A DNA stretch of 64,000 nucleotides from Auanema rhodensis (Eukaryota; Nematoda; Chromadorea; Rhabditida; Rhabditidae), in contig OZ059896.1 of NCBI GenBank assembly GCA_964057225.1, positions 19,092,501 through 19,156,500 of the forward strand. The letters run 5' to 3'. Under the pieces are notes generated by a model. The model saw nothing but the letters and a program-made list of their open reading frames with translations, was not told where the DNA came from and did no database searches. A program made the translations under genes and the position numbers. The stretch's first letter is position 1. Every line of letters starts with the position of its first letter. This document shows, in pieces, positions 23,849 to 36,483 of the stretch.

Positions 23849-26800
23849 AAATCTGATAACACAGATCGACGCAGCTTAAAAATCCGCATCGAATGCACTA
23901 TACTACATTGAGAAACGCTTAATACAAAAATTAGTTATGATCGTTTGAAAAATGATGCATTAGTGTATGTTGAGTTTCCATGTACACTCAACATTGCTTC
24001 CAAAAACATTTTGACAAAAATTTTTTCGAAAAATTTCAAAATAATTTAGCAAAAAGTAGATGTTTTTAGATTCCTTTTTTCAAGGCAAAGACGATGGACA
24101 TTGTTATTCAACGAAAAAATTAATTCTTCAGGGTGAAAATCGAGGATATAAGTGTGAACTTATATCAGTTGATATCTCGGTGCATTTTTAAGCTAGCGCA
24201 AATCTGATAACACAGATCGACGCAGCTTAAAAATCCGCATCGAATGCACTATACTACATTGAGAAACGCTTAATACAAAAATTAGTTATGATCGTTTGAA
24301 AAATGATGCATTAGTGTATGTTGAGTTTCCATGTACACTCAACATTGCTTCCAAAAACATTTTCACAAAAATTTTTTCGAAAAATTTCAAAATAATTTAG
24401 CAAAAAGTAGATGTTTTTAGATTCCTTTTTTCAAGGCAAAGACGATGGACATTGTTATTCAACGAAAAAATTAATTCTTCAGGGTGAAAATCGAGGATAT
24501 AAGTGTGAACTTATATCAGTTGATATCTCGGTGCATTTTTAAGCTAGCGCAAATCTGATAACACAGATCGACGCAGCTTAAAAATCCGCATCGAATGCAC
24601 TATACTACATTGAGAAACGCTTAATACAAAAATTAGTTATGATCGTTTGAAAAATGATGCATTAGTGTATGTTGAGTTTCCATGTACACTCAACATAGCT
24701 TCCAAAAACATTTTGACAAAAATTTTTTCGAAAAATTTCAAAATAATTTAGCAAAAAGTAGATGTTTTTAGATTCCTTTTTTCAAGGCAAAGACGATGGA
24801 CATTGTTATTCAACGAAAAAATTAATTCTTCAGGGTGAAAATCGAGGATATAAGTGTGAACTTATATCAGTTGATATCTCGGTGCATTTTTAAGCTAGCG
24901 CAAATCTGATAACACAGATCGACGCAGCTTAAAAATCCGCATCGAATGCACTATACTACATTGAGAAACGCTTAATACAAAAATTAGTTATGATCGTTTG
25001 AAAAATGATGCATTAGTGTATGTTGAGTTTCCATGTACACTCAACATTGCTTCCAAAAACATTTTCACAAAAATTTTTTCGAAAAATTTCAAAATAATTT
25101 AGCAAAAAGTAGATGTTTTTAGATTCCATTTTTCAAGGCAAAGACGATGGACAATGTTATTCAACGAAAAAATTAATTCTTTAGGGTGAAAATCGAGGAT
25201 ATAAGTGTGAACTTGTATAAGTTGATATCTCGGTGCATTTTTAAGCTAGCGCAAATCTGATAACACAGATCGACGCAGCTTAAAAATCCGCATCGAATGC
25301 ACTATACTACATTGAGAAACGCTTAATACAAAAATTAGTTATGATCGTTTGAAAAATGATGCATTAGTGTATGTTGAGTTTCCATGTACACTCAACATTG
25401 CTTCCAAAAACATTTTGACAAAAATTTTTTCGAAAAATTTCAAAATAATTTAGCAAAAAGTAGATGTTTTTAGATTCCTTTTTTCAAGGCAAAGACGATG
25501 GACATTGTTATTCAACGAAAAAATTAATTCTTCAGGGTGAAAATCGAGGATATAAGTGTGAACTTATATCAGTTGATATCTCGGTGCATTTTTAAGCTAG
25601 CGCAAATCTGATAACACAGATCGACGCAGCTTAAAAATCCGCATCGAATGCACTATACTACATTGAGAAACGCTTAATACAAAAATTAGTTATGATCGTT
25701 TGAAAAATGATGCATTAGTGTATGTTGAGTTTCCATGTACACTCAACATTGCTTCCAAAAACATTTTCACAAAAATTTTTTCGAAAAATTTCAAAATAAT
25801 TTAGCAAAAAGTAGATGTTTTTAGATTCCATTTTTCAAGGCAAAGACGATGGACAATGTTATTCAACGAAAAAATTAATTCTTTAGGGTGAAAATCGAGG
25901 ATATAAGTGTGAACTTGTATAAGTTGATATCTCGGTGCATTTTTAAGCTAGCGCAAATCTGATAACACAGATCGACGCAGCTTAAAAATCCGCATCGAAT
26001 GCACTATACTACATTGAGAAACGCTTAATACAAAAATTAGTTATGATCGTTTGAAAAATGATGCATTAGTGTATGTTGAGTTTCCATGTACACTCAACAT
26101 TGCTTCCAAAAACATTTTGACAAAAATTTTTTCGAAAAATTTCAAAATAATTTAGCAAAAAGTAGATGTTTTTAGATTCCTTTTTTCAAGGCAAAGACGA
26201 TGGACAATGTTATTCAACGAAAAAATTAATTCTTCAGGGTGAAAATCGAGGATATAAGTGTGAACTTATATCAGTTGATGTCTCGGTGCACTTTTAAGCT
26301 AGCGCAAATCTGATAACACAGATCGACGCAGCTTAAAAATCCGCATCAAATGCACTATACTACATTGAGAAACGCTTAATACAAAAATTAGTTATGATCG
26401 TTTGAAAAATGATGCATTAGTGTATGTTGAGTTTCCATGTACACTCAACATTGCTTCCAAAAACATTTTGACAAAAATTTTTTCGAAAAATTTCTAAATA
26501 ATTTAGCAGAAAGTAGATGTTTTTAGATTCTTTCTTTCAAGGCAAAGACGATGGACAATGTTATTCAACGAAAAAATTAATTCTTCAGGGTGAAAATCGA
26601 GGATATAAGTGTGAACTTATATCAGTTGATATCTCGGTGCATTTTTAAGCTAGCGCAAATCTGATAACACAGATCGACGCAGCTTAAAAATCCGCATCGA
26701 ATGCACTATACTACATTGAGAAACGCTTAATACAAAAATTAGTTATGATCGTTTGAAAAATGATGCATTAGTGTATGTTGAGTTTCCATGTACACTCAAC

Positions 26801-27007
26801 ATAGCTTCCAAAAACATTTTGACAAAAATTTTTTCGAAAAATTTCAAAATAATTTAGCAAAAAGTAGATGTTTTTAGATTCCATTTTTCAAGGCAAAGAC
26901 GATGGACAATGTTATTCAACGAAAAAATTAATTCTTTAGGGTGAAAATCGAGGATATAAGTGTGAACTTGTATAAGTTGATATCTCGGTGCATTTTTAAG
27001 CTAGCGC
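23849..27007 (+). repeat. Higher-order unit of 9 monomers (3159 bp), copy 2
   Basis: It matches copy 1 monomer for monomer in subtype order, including both unusual hybrids (24200 and 26657). I saw no difference between the copies at the marker sites I checked, suggesting a recent segmental duplication. The next monomer (27008) again has the first type, after which the order departs. Confidence 0.87.
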
Positions 27008-29113
27008 AAATCTGATAACACAGATCGACGCAGCTTAAAAATCCGCATCGAATGCACTATACTACATTGAGAAACGCTTAATACAAAAATTAGTTATGAT
27101 CGTTTGAAAAATGATGCATTAGTGTATGTTGAGTTTCCATGTACACTCAACATTGCTTCCAAAAACATTTTGACAAAAATTTTTTCGAAAAATTTCAAAA
27201 TAATTTAGCAAAAAGTAGATGTTTTTAGATTCCTTTTTTCAAGGCAAAGACGATGGACATTGTTATTCAACGAAAAAATTAATTCTTCAGGGTGAAAATC
27301 GAGGATATAAGTGTGAACTTATATCAGTTGATATCTCGGTGCATTTTTAAGCTAGCGCAAATCTGATAACACAGATCGACGCAGCTTAAAAATCCGCATC
27401 GAATGCACTATACTACATTGAGAAACGCTTAATACAAAAATTAGTTATGATCGTTTGAAAAATGATGCATTAGTGTATGTTGAGTTTCCATGTACACTCA
27501 ACATTGCTTCCAAAAACATTTTCACAAAAATTTTTTCGAAAAATTTCAAAATAATTTAGCAAAAAGTAGATGTTTTTAGATTCCATTTTTCAAGGCAAAG
27601 ACGATGGACAATGTGATTCAACGAAAAAATTAATTCTTTAGGGTGAAAATCGAGGATATAAGTGTGAACTTGTATAAGTTGATATCTCGGTGCATTTTTA
27701 AGCTAGCGCAAATCTGATAACACAGATCGACGCAGCTTAAAAATCCGCATCGAATGCACTATACTACATTGAGAAACGCTTAATACAAAAATTAGTTATG
27801 ATCGTTTGAAAAATGATGCATTAGTGTATGTTGAGTTTCCATGTACACTCAACATTGCTTCCAAAAACATTTTGACAAAAATTTTTTCGAAAAATTTCAA
27901 AATAATTTAGCAAAAAGTAGATGTTTTTAGATTCCTTCTTTCAAGGCAAAGACGATGGACAATGTTATTCAACGAAAAAATTAATTCTTCAGGGTGAAAA
28001 TCGAGGATATAAGTGTGAACTTATATCAGTTGATGTCTCGGTGCACTTTTAAGCTAGCGCAAATCTGATAACACAGATCGACGCAGCTTAAAAATCCGCA
28101 TCAAATGCACTATACTACATTGAGAAACGCTTAATACAAAAATTAGTTATGATCGTTTGAAAAATGATGCATTAGTGTATGTTGAGTTTCCACGTACACT
28201 CAACATTGCTTCCAAAAACATTTTGACAAAAATTCTTTCGAAAAATTTCTAAATAATTTAGCAGAAAGTAGATGTTTTTAGATTCTTTCTTTCAAGGCAA
28301 AGACGATGGACAATGTTATTCAACGAAAAAATTAATTCTTCAGGGTGAAAATCGAGGATATAAGTGTGAACTTATATCAGTTGATATCTCGGTGCATTTT
28401 TAAGCTAGCGCAAATCTGATAACACAGATCGACGCAGCTTAAAAATCCGCATCGAATGCACTATACTACATTGAGAAACGCTTAATACAAAAATTAGTTA
28501 TGATCGTTTGAAAAATGATGCATTAGTGTATGTTGAGTTTCCATGTACACTCAACATAGCTTCCAAAAACATTTTGACAAAAATTTTTTCGAAAAATTTC
28601 AAAATAATTTAGCAAAAAGTAGATGTTTTTAGATTCCTTTTTTCAAGGCAAAGACGATGGACATTGTTATTCAACGAAAAAATTAATTCTTCAGGGTGAA
28701 AATCGAGGATATAAGTGTGAACTTATATCAGTTGATATCTCGGTGCATTTTTAAGCTAGCGCAAATCTGATAACACAGATCGACGCAGCTTAAAAATCCG
28801 CATCGAATGCACTATACTACATTGAGAAACGCTTAATACAAAAATTAGTTATGATCGTTTGAAAAATGATGCATTAGTGTATGTTGAGTTTCCATGTACA
28901 CTCAACATAGCTTCCAAAAACATTTTGACAAAAATTTTTTCGAAAAATTTCAAAATAATTTAGCAAAAAGTAGATGTTTTTAGATTCCTTTTTTCAAGGC
29001 AAAGACGATGGACATTGTTATTCAACGAAAAAATTAATTCTTCAGGGTGAAAATCGAGGATATAAGTGTGAACTTATATCAGTTGATATCTCGGTGCATT
29101 TTTAAGCTAGCGC
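27008..29113 (+). repeat. Six monomers continuing the previous unit's types
   Basis: The markers GATGTCTCGGTGCAC and GCATCAAATG recur at 27710 and 28061, five monomers (1755 bp) after 25955 and 26306. Private changes include ATGTGATTC in 27359, and CCACGTACAC and AATTCTTTCG in 28061. Two adjacent CATAGC monomers (28412, 28763) are the last of that subtype in the window. Confidence 0.72.
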
Positions 29114-32100
29114 AAATCTGATAACACAGATCGACGCAGCTTAAAAATCCGCATCGAATGCACTATACTACATTGAGAAACGCTTAATACAAAAATTAGT
29201 TATGATCGTTTGAAAAATGATGCATTAGTGTATGTTGAGTTTCCATGTACACTCAACATTGCTTCCAAAAACATTTTCACAAAAATTTTTTCGAAAAATT
29301 TCAAAATAATTTAGCAAAAAGTAGATGTTTTTAGATTCCATTTTTCAAGGCAAAGACGATGGACAATGTTATTCAACGAAAAAATTAATTCTTCAGGGTG
29401 AAAATCGAGGATATAAGTGTGAACTTGTATAAGTTGATATCTCGGAGCATTTTTAAGCTAGCGCAAATCTGATAACACAGATCGACGCAGCTTAAAAATC
29501 CGCATCGAATGCACTATACTACATTGAGAAACGCTTAATACAAAAATTAGTTATGATCGTTTGAAAAATGATGCATTAGTGTATGTTGAGTTTCCATGTA
29601 CACTCAACATTGCTTCCAAAAACATTTTGACAAAAATTTTTTCGAAAAATTTCGTAATAATTTAGCAAAAAGTAGATGTTTTTAGATTCCTTTTCTCAAG
29701 GCAAAGACGATTGACAATGTTATTCAACGAAAAAATTAATTCTTCAGGGTGAAAATCGAGGATATAAGTGTGAACTTATATCAGTTGATATCTCGGTGCA
29801 TTTTTAAGCTAGCGCAAATCTGATAACACAGATCGACGCAGCTTAAAAATCCGCATCGAATGCACTACACTACATTGAGAAACGCTTAATACAAAAATTA
29901 GTTATGATCGTTTGAAAAATGATGCATTAGTGTATGTTGAGTTTCCATGTACACTCAACATTGCTTCCAAAAACATTTTGACAAAAATTTTTTCGAAAAA
30001 TTTCAAAATAATTTAGCAAAAAGTAGATGTTTTTAGATTCCTTTTTCAAGGCAAAGACGATGGACATTGTTATTCAACGAAAAAATTAATTCTTCAGGGT
30101 GAAAATCGAGGATATAAGTGTGAACTTATATCAGTTGATATCTCGGTGCATTTTTAAGCTAGCGCAAATCTGATAACACAGATCGACGCAGCTTAAAAAT
30201 CCGCATCGAATGCACTATACTACATTGAGAAACGCTTAATACAAAAATTAGTTATGATCGTTTGAAAAATGATGCATTAGTGTATGTTGAGTTTCCATGT
30301 ACACTCAACATTGCTTCCAAAAACATTTTGACAAAAATTTTTTCGAAAAATTTCAAAATAATTTAGCAAAAAGTAGATGTTTTTAGATTCCTTTTTTCAA
30401 GGCAAAGACGATGGACAATGTTATTCAACGAAAAAATTAATTCTTCAGGGTGAAAATCGAGGATATAAGTGTGAACTTGTATAAGTTGATATCTCGGTGC
30501 ATTTTTAAGCTAGCGCAAATCTGATAACACAGATCGACGCAGCTTAAAAATCCGCATCGAATGCACTATACTACATTGAGAAACGCTTAATACAAAAATT
30601 AGTTATGATCGTTTGAAAAATGATGCATTAGTGTATGTTGAGTTTCCATGTACACTCAACATTGCTTCCAAAAACATTTTCACAAAAATTTTTTCGAAAA
30701 ATTTCAAAATAATTTAGCAAAAAGTAGATGTTTTTAGATTCCATTTTTCAAGGCAAAGACGATGGACAATGTTATTCAACGAAAAAATTAATTCTTCAGG
30801 GTGAAAATCGAGGATATAAGTGTGAACTTGTATAAGTTGATATCTCGGTGCATTTTTAAGCTAGCGCAAATCTGATAACACAGATCGACGCAGCTTAAAA
30901 ATCCGCATCGAATGCACTATACTACATTGAGAAACGCTTAATACAAAAATTAGTTATGATCGTTTGAAAAATGATGCATTAGTGTATGTTGAGTTTCCAT
31001 GTACACTCAACATTGCTTCCAAAAACATTTTGACAAAAATTTTTTCGAAAAATTTCGAAATAATTTAGCAAAAAGTAGATGTTTTTAGATTTCTTTTTTC
31101 AAGGCAAAGACGATTGACAATGTTATTCAACGAAAACATTAATTCTTCAGGGTGAAAATCGAGGATATAAGTGTGAACTTATATCAGTTGATATCTCGGT
31201 GCATTTTTAAGCTAGCGCAAATCTGATAACACAGATCGACGAAGCTTAAAAATCCGCATCGAATGCACTACACTACATTGAGAAACGCTTAATACAAAAA
31301 TTAGTTATGATCGTTTGAAAAATGATGCATTAGTGTATGTTGAGTTTCCATGTACACTCAACATTGCTTCCAAAAACATTTTGACAAAAATTTTTTCGAA
31401 AAATTTCAAAATAATTTAGCAAAAAGTAGATGTTTTTAGATTCCTTTTTTCAAGGCAAAGATGATGGACAATGTTATTCAACGAAAAAATTAATTCTTCA
31501 GGGTGAAAATCGAGGATATAAGTGTGAACTTATATCAGTTGATATCTCGGTGCATTTTTAAGCTAGCGCAAATCTGATAACACAGATCGACGCAGCTTAA
31601 AAATCCGCATCGAATGCACTATACTACATTGAGAAACGCTTAATACAAAAATTAGTTATGATCGTTTGAAAAATGATGCATTAGTGTATGTTGAGTTTCC
31701 ATGTACACTCAACATTGCTTCCAAAAACATTTTGACAAAAATTTTTTCGAAAAATTTCAAAATAATTTAGCAAAAAGTAGATGTTTTTAGATTCCTTTTT
31801 TCAAGGCAAAGACGATGGACAATGTTATTCAACGAAAAAATTAATTCTTCAGGGTGAAAATCGAGGATATAAGTGTGAACTTATATCAGTTGATATCTCG
31901 GTGCATTTTTAAGCTAGCGCAAATCTCATAACACAGATCGACGCAGCTTAAAAATCCGCATCGAATGCACTATACTACATTGAGGAACGCTTAATACAAA
32001 AATTAGTTATGATCGTTTGAAAAATGATGCATTAGTGTATGTTGAGTTTCCATGTACACTCAACATTGCTTCCAAAAACATTTTGACAAAAATTTTTTCG

Positions 32101-32622
32101 AAAAATTTCAAAATAATTTAGCAAAAAGTAGATGTTTTTAGATTCCTTTTTTCAAGGCAAAGACGATGGACATTGTTATTCAACGAAAAAATTAATTCTT
32201 CAGGGTGAAAATCGAGGATATAAGTGTGAACATATATCAGTTGATATCTCGGTGCATTTTTAAGCTAGCGCAAATCTGATAACACAGATCGACGCAGCTT
32301 AAAAATCCGCATCGAATGCACTATACTACATTGAGAAACGCTTAATACAAAAATTAGTTATGATCGTTTGAAAAATGATGCATTAGTGTATGTTGAGTTT
32401 CCATGTACACTCAACATTGCTTCCAAAAACATTTTGACAAAATTTTTTTCGAAAAATTTCTAAATAATTTAGCAAAAAGTAGATGTTTTTAGATTTCTTT
32501 TTTCAAGGCAAAGACGATGGACAATGTTATTCAACGAAAAAATTAATTCTTCAGGGTGAAAATCGAGGATATAAGTGTGAACTTATATCAGTTGATATCT
32601 CGGTGCATTTTTAAGCTAGCGC
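29114..32622 (+). repeat. Higher-order unit of 10 monomers (3509 bp), copy 1
   Basis: Rare markers in order: CTCGGAGCATT (29114), TTTCGTAATAA with GATTGACAATG (29465), a one-T deletion with TACACTAC (29816), CGAAAACATTAATTC (30868), GACGAAGCTT with AGATGATGG (31219), GAGGAACGC with GAACATATATC (31921), and ACAAAATTTTTTTCG with TTTCTAAATAA (32272). Each recurs exactly 3509 bp downstream (ten monomers less one base). Confidence 0.9.
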
Positions 32623-35600
32623 AAATCTCATAACACAGATCGACGCAGCTTAAAAATCCGCATCGAATGCACTATACTACATTGAGAAACGCTTAATACA
32701 AAAATTAGTTATGATCGTTTGAAAAATGATGCATTAGTGTATGTTGAGTTTCCATGTACACTCAACATTGCTTCCAAAAACATTTTCACAAAAATTTTTT
32801 CGAAAAATTTCAAAATAATTTAGCAAAAAGTAGATGTTTTTAGATTCCATTTTTCAAGGCAAAGACGATGGACAATGTTATTCAACGAAAAAATTAATTC
32901 TTCAGGGTGAAAATCGAGGATATAAGTGTGAACTTGTATAAGTTGATATCTCGGAGCATTTTTAAGCTAGCGCAAATCTGATAACACAGATCGACGCAGC
33001 TTAAAAATCCGCATCGAATGCACTATACTACATTGAGAAACGCTTAATACAAAAATTAGTTATGATCGTTTGAAAAATGATGCATTAGTGTATGTTGAGT
33101 TTCCATGTACACTCAACATTGCTTCCAAAAACATTTTGACAAAAATTTTTTCGAAAAATTTCGTAATAATTTAGCAAAAAGTAGATGTTTTTAGATTCCT
33201 TTTCTCAAGGCAAAGACGATTGACAATGTTATTCAACGAAAAAATTAATTCTTCAGGGTGAAAATCGAGGATATAAGTGTGAACTTATATCAGTTGATAT
33301 CTCGGTGCATTTTTAAGCTAGCGCAAATCTGATAACACAGATCGACGCAGCTTAAAAATCCGCATCGAATGCACTACACTACATTGAGAAACGCTTAATA
33401 CAAAAATTAGTTATGATCGTTTGAAAAATGATGCATTAGTGTATGTTGAGTTTCCATGTACACTCAACATTGCTTCCAAAAACATTTTGACAAAAATTTT
33501 TTCGAAAAATTTCAAAATAATTTAGCAAAAAGTAGATGTTTTTAGATTCCTTTTTCAAGGCAAAGACGATGGACATTGTTATTCAACGAAAAAATTAATT
33601 CTTCAGGGTGAAAATCGAGGATATAAGTGTGAACTTATATCAGTTGATATCTCGGTGCATTTTTAAGCTAGCGCAAATCTGATAACACAGATCGACGCAG
33701 CTTAAAAATCCGCATCGAATGCACTATACTACATTGAGAAACGCTTAATACAAAAATTAGTTATGATCGTTTGAAAAATGATGCATTAGTGTATGTTGAG
33801 TTTCCATGTACACTCAACATTGCTTCCAAAAACATTTTGACAAAAATTTTTTCGAAAAATTTCAAAATAATTTAGCAAAAAGTAGATGTTTTTAGATTCC
33901 TTTTTTCAAGGCAAAGACGATGGACAATGTTATTCAACGAAAAAATTAATTCTTCAGGGTGAAAATCGAGGATATAAGTGTGAACTTGTATAAGTTGATA
34001 TCTCGGTGCATTTTTAAGCTAGCGCAAATCTGATAACACAGATCGACGCAGCTTAAAAATCCGCATCGAATGCACTATACTACATTGAGAAACGCTTAAT
34101 ACAAAAATTAGTTATGATCGTTTGAAAAATGATGCATTAGTGTATGTTGAGTTTCCATGTACACTCAACATTGCTTCCAAAAACATTTTCACAAAAATTT
34201 TTTCGAAAAATTTCAAAATAATTTAGCAAAAAGTAGATGTTTTTAGATTCCATTTTTCAAGGCAAAGACGATGGACAATGTTATTCAACGAAAAAATTAA
34301 TTCTTCAGGGTGAAAATCGAGGATATAAGTGTGAACTTGTATAAGTTGATATCTCGGTGCATTTTTAAGCTAGCGCAAATCTGATAACACAGATCGACGC
34401 AGCTTAAAAATCCGCATCGAATGCACTATACTACATTGAGAAACGCTTAATACAAAAATTAGTTATGATCGTTTGAAAAATGATGCATTAGTGTATGTTG
34501 AGTTTCCATGTACACTCAACATTGCTTCCAAAAACATTTTGACAAAAATTTTTTCGAAAAATTTCGAAATAATTTAGCAAAAAGTAGATGTTTTTAGATT
34601 TCTTTTTTCAAGGCAAAGACGATTGACAATGTTATTCAACGAAAACATTAATTCTTCAGGGTGAAAATCGAGGATATAAGTGTGAACTTATATCAGTTGA
34701 TATCTCGGTGCATTTTTAAGCTAGCGCAAATCTGATAACACAGATCGACGAAGCTTAAAAATCCGCATCGAATGCACTACACTACATTGAGAAACGCTTA
34801 ATACAAAAATTAGTTATGATCGTTTGAAAAATGATGCATTAGTGTATGTTGAGTTTCCATGTACACTCAACATTGCTTCCAAAAACATTTTGACAAAAAT
34901 TTTTTCGAAAAATTTCAAAATAATTTAGCAAAAAGTAGATGTTTTTAGATTCCTTTTTTCAAGGCAAAGATGATGGACAATGTTATTCAACGAAAAAATT
35001 AATTCTTCAGGGTGAAAATCGAGGATATAAGTGTGAACTTATATCAGTTGATATCTCGGTGCATTTTTAAGCTAGCGCAAATCTGATAACACAGATCGAC
35101 GCAGCTTAAAAATCCGCATCGAATGCACTATACTACATTGAGAAACGCTTAATACAAAAATTAGTTATGATCGTTTGAAAAATGATGCATTAGTGTATGT
35201 TGAGTTTCCATGTACACTCAACATTGCTTCCAAAAACATTTTGACAAAAATTTTTTCGAAAAATTTCAAAATAATTTAGCAAAAAGTAGATGTTTTTAGA
35301 TTCCTTTTTTCAAGGCAAAGACGATGGACAATGTTATTCAACGAAAAAATTAATTCTTCAGGGTGAAAATCGAGGATATAAGTGTGAACTTATATCAGTT
35401 GATATCTCGGTGCATTTTTAAGCTAGCGCAAATCTCATAACACAGATCGACGCAGCTTAAAAATCCGCATCGAATGCACTATACTACATTGAGGAACGCT
35501 TAATACAAAAATTAGTTATGATCGTTTGAAAAATGATGCATTAGTGTATGTTGAGTTTCCATGTACACTCAACATTGCTTCCAAAAACATTTTGACAAAA

Positions 35601-36131
35601 ATTTTTTCGAAAAATTTCAAAATAATTTAGCAAAAAGTAGATGTTTTTAGATTCCTTTTTTCAAGGCAAAGACGATGGACATTGTTATTCAACGAAAAAA
35701 TTAATTCTTCAGGGTGAAAATCGAGGATATAAGTGTGAACATATATCAGTTGATATCTCGGTGCATTTTTAAGCTAGCGCAAATCTGATAACACAGATCG
35801 ACGCAGCTTAAAAATCCGCATCGAATGCACTATACTACATTGAGAAACGCTTAATACAAAAATTAGTTATGATCGTTTGAAAAATGATGCATTAGTGTAT
35901 GTTGAGTTTCCATGTACACTCAACATTGCTTCCAAAAACATTTTGACAAAATTTTTTTCGAAAAATTTCTAAATAATTTAGCAAAAAGTAGATGTTTTTA
36001 GATTTCTTTTTTCAAGGCAAAGACGATGGACAATGTTATTCAACGAAAAAATTAATTCTTCAGGGTGAAAATCGAGGATATAAGTGTGAACTTATATCAG
36101 TTGATATCTCGGTGCATTTTTAAGCTAGCGC
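32623..36131 (+). repeat. Higher-order unit of 10 monomers (3509 bp), copy 2
   Basis: It carries all rare markers of copy 1 in the same order, including the one-T deletion (33325). Its first monomer begins with ATCTC where copy 1 has ATCTG, so the true junction lies inside that monomer. Its last CATTTTCAC copy, at 34026, is also the last of that subtype in the window. Confidence 0.9.
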
Positions 36132-36483
36132 AAATCTCATAACACAGATCGACGCAGCTTAAAAATCCGCATCGAATGCACTATACTACATTGAGAAACG
36201 CTTAATACAAAAATTAGTTATGATCGTTTTAAAAATGATGCATTAGTGTATGTTGAGTTTCCATGTACACTCAACATTGCTTCCAAAAACATTTTGACAA
36301 AAATTTTTTTGAAAAATTTCAAAAAAAATTTAGCAAAAAGTAGATGTTTTTAGATTCCTTTTTTCAAGGCAAAGACGATGGACAATGTTATTCAACGAAA
36401 AAATTAATTCTTCAGGGTGAAAATCGAGGATATAAGTGTGAACTTATATCAGTTGATATCTCGGTGCATTTTTAAGCTAGCGC
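34728..36483 (+). repeat. 5-monomer unit (1756 bp), copy 1
   Basis: Monomer markers in order: GACGAAGCTT (34728), plain (35079), GAGGAACGC (35430), ACAAAATTTTTTTCG (35781), and CGTTTTAAAAATG with CAAAAAAAATTTAG (36132, 352 bp). The first four belong to the 3509-bp copy above; the fifth does not. Confidence 0.9.
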
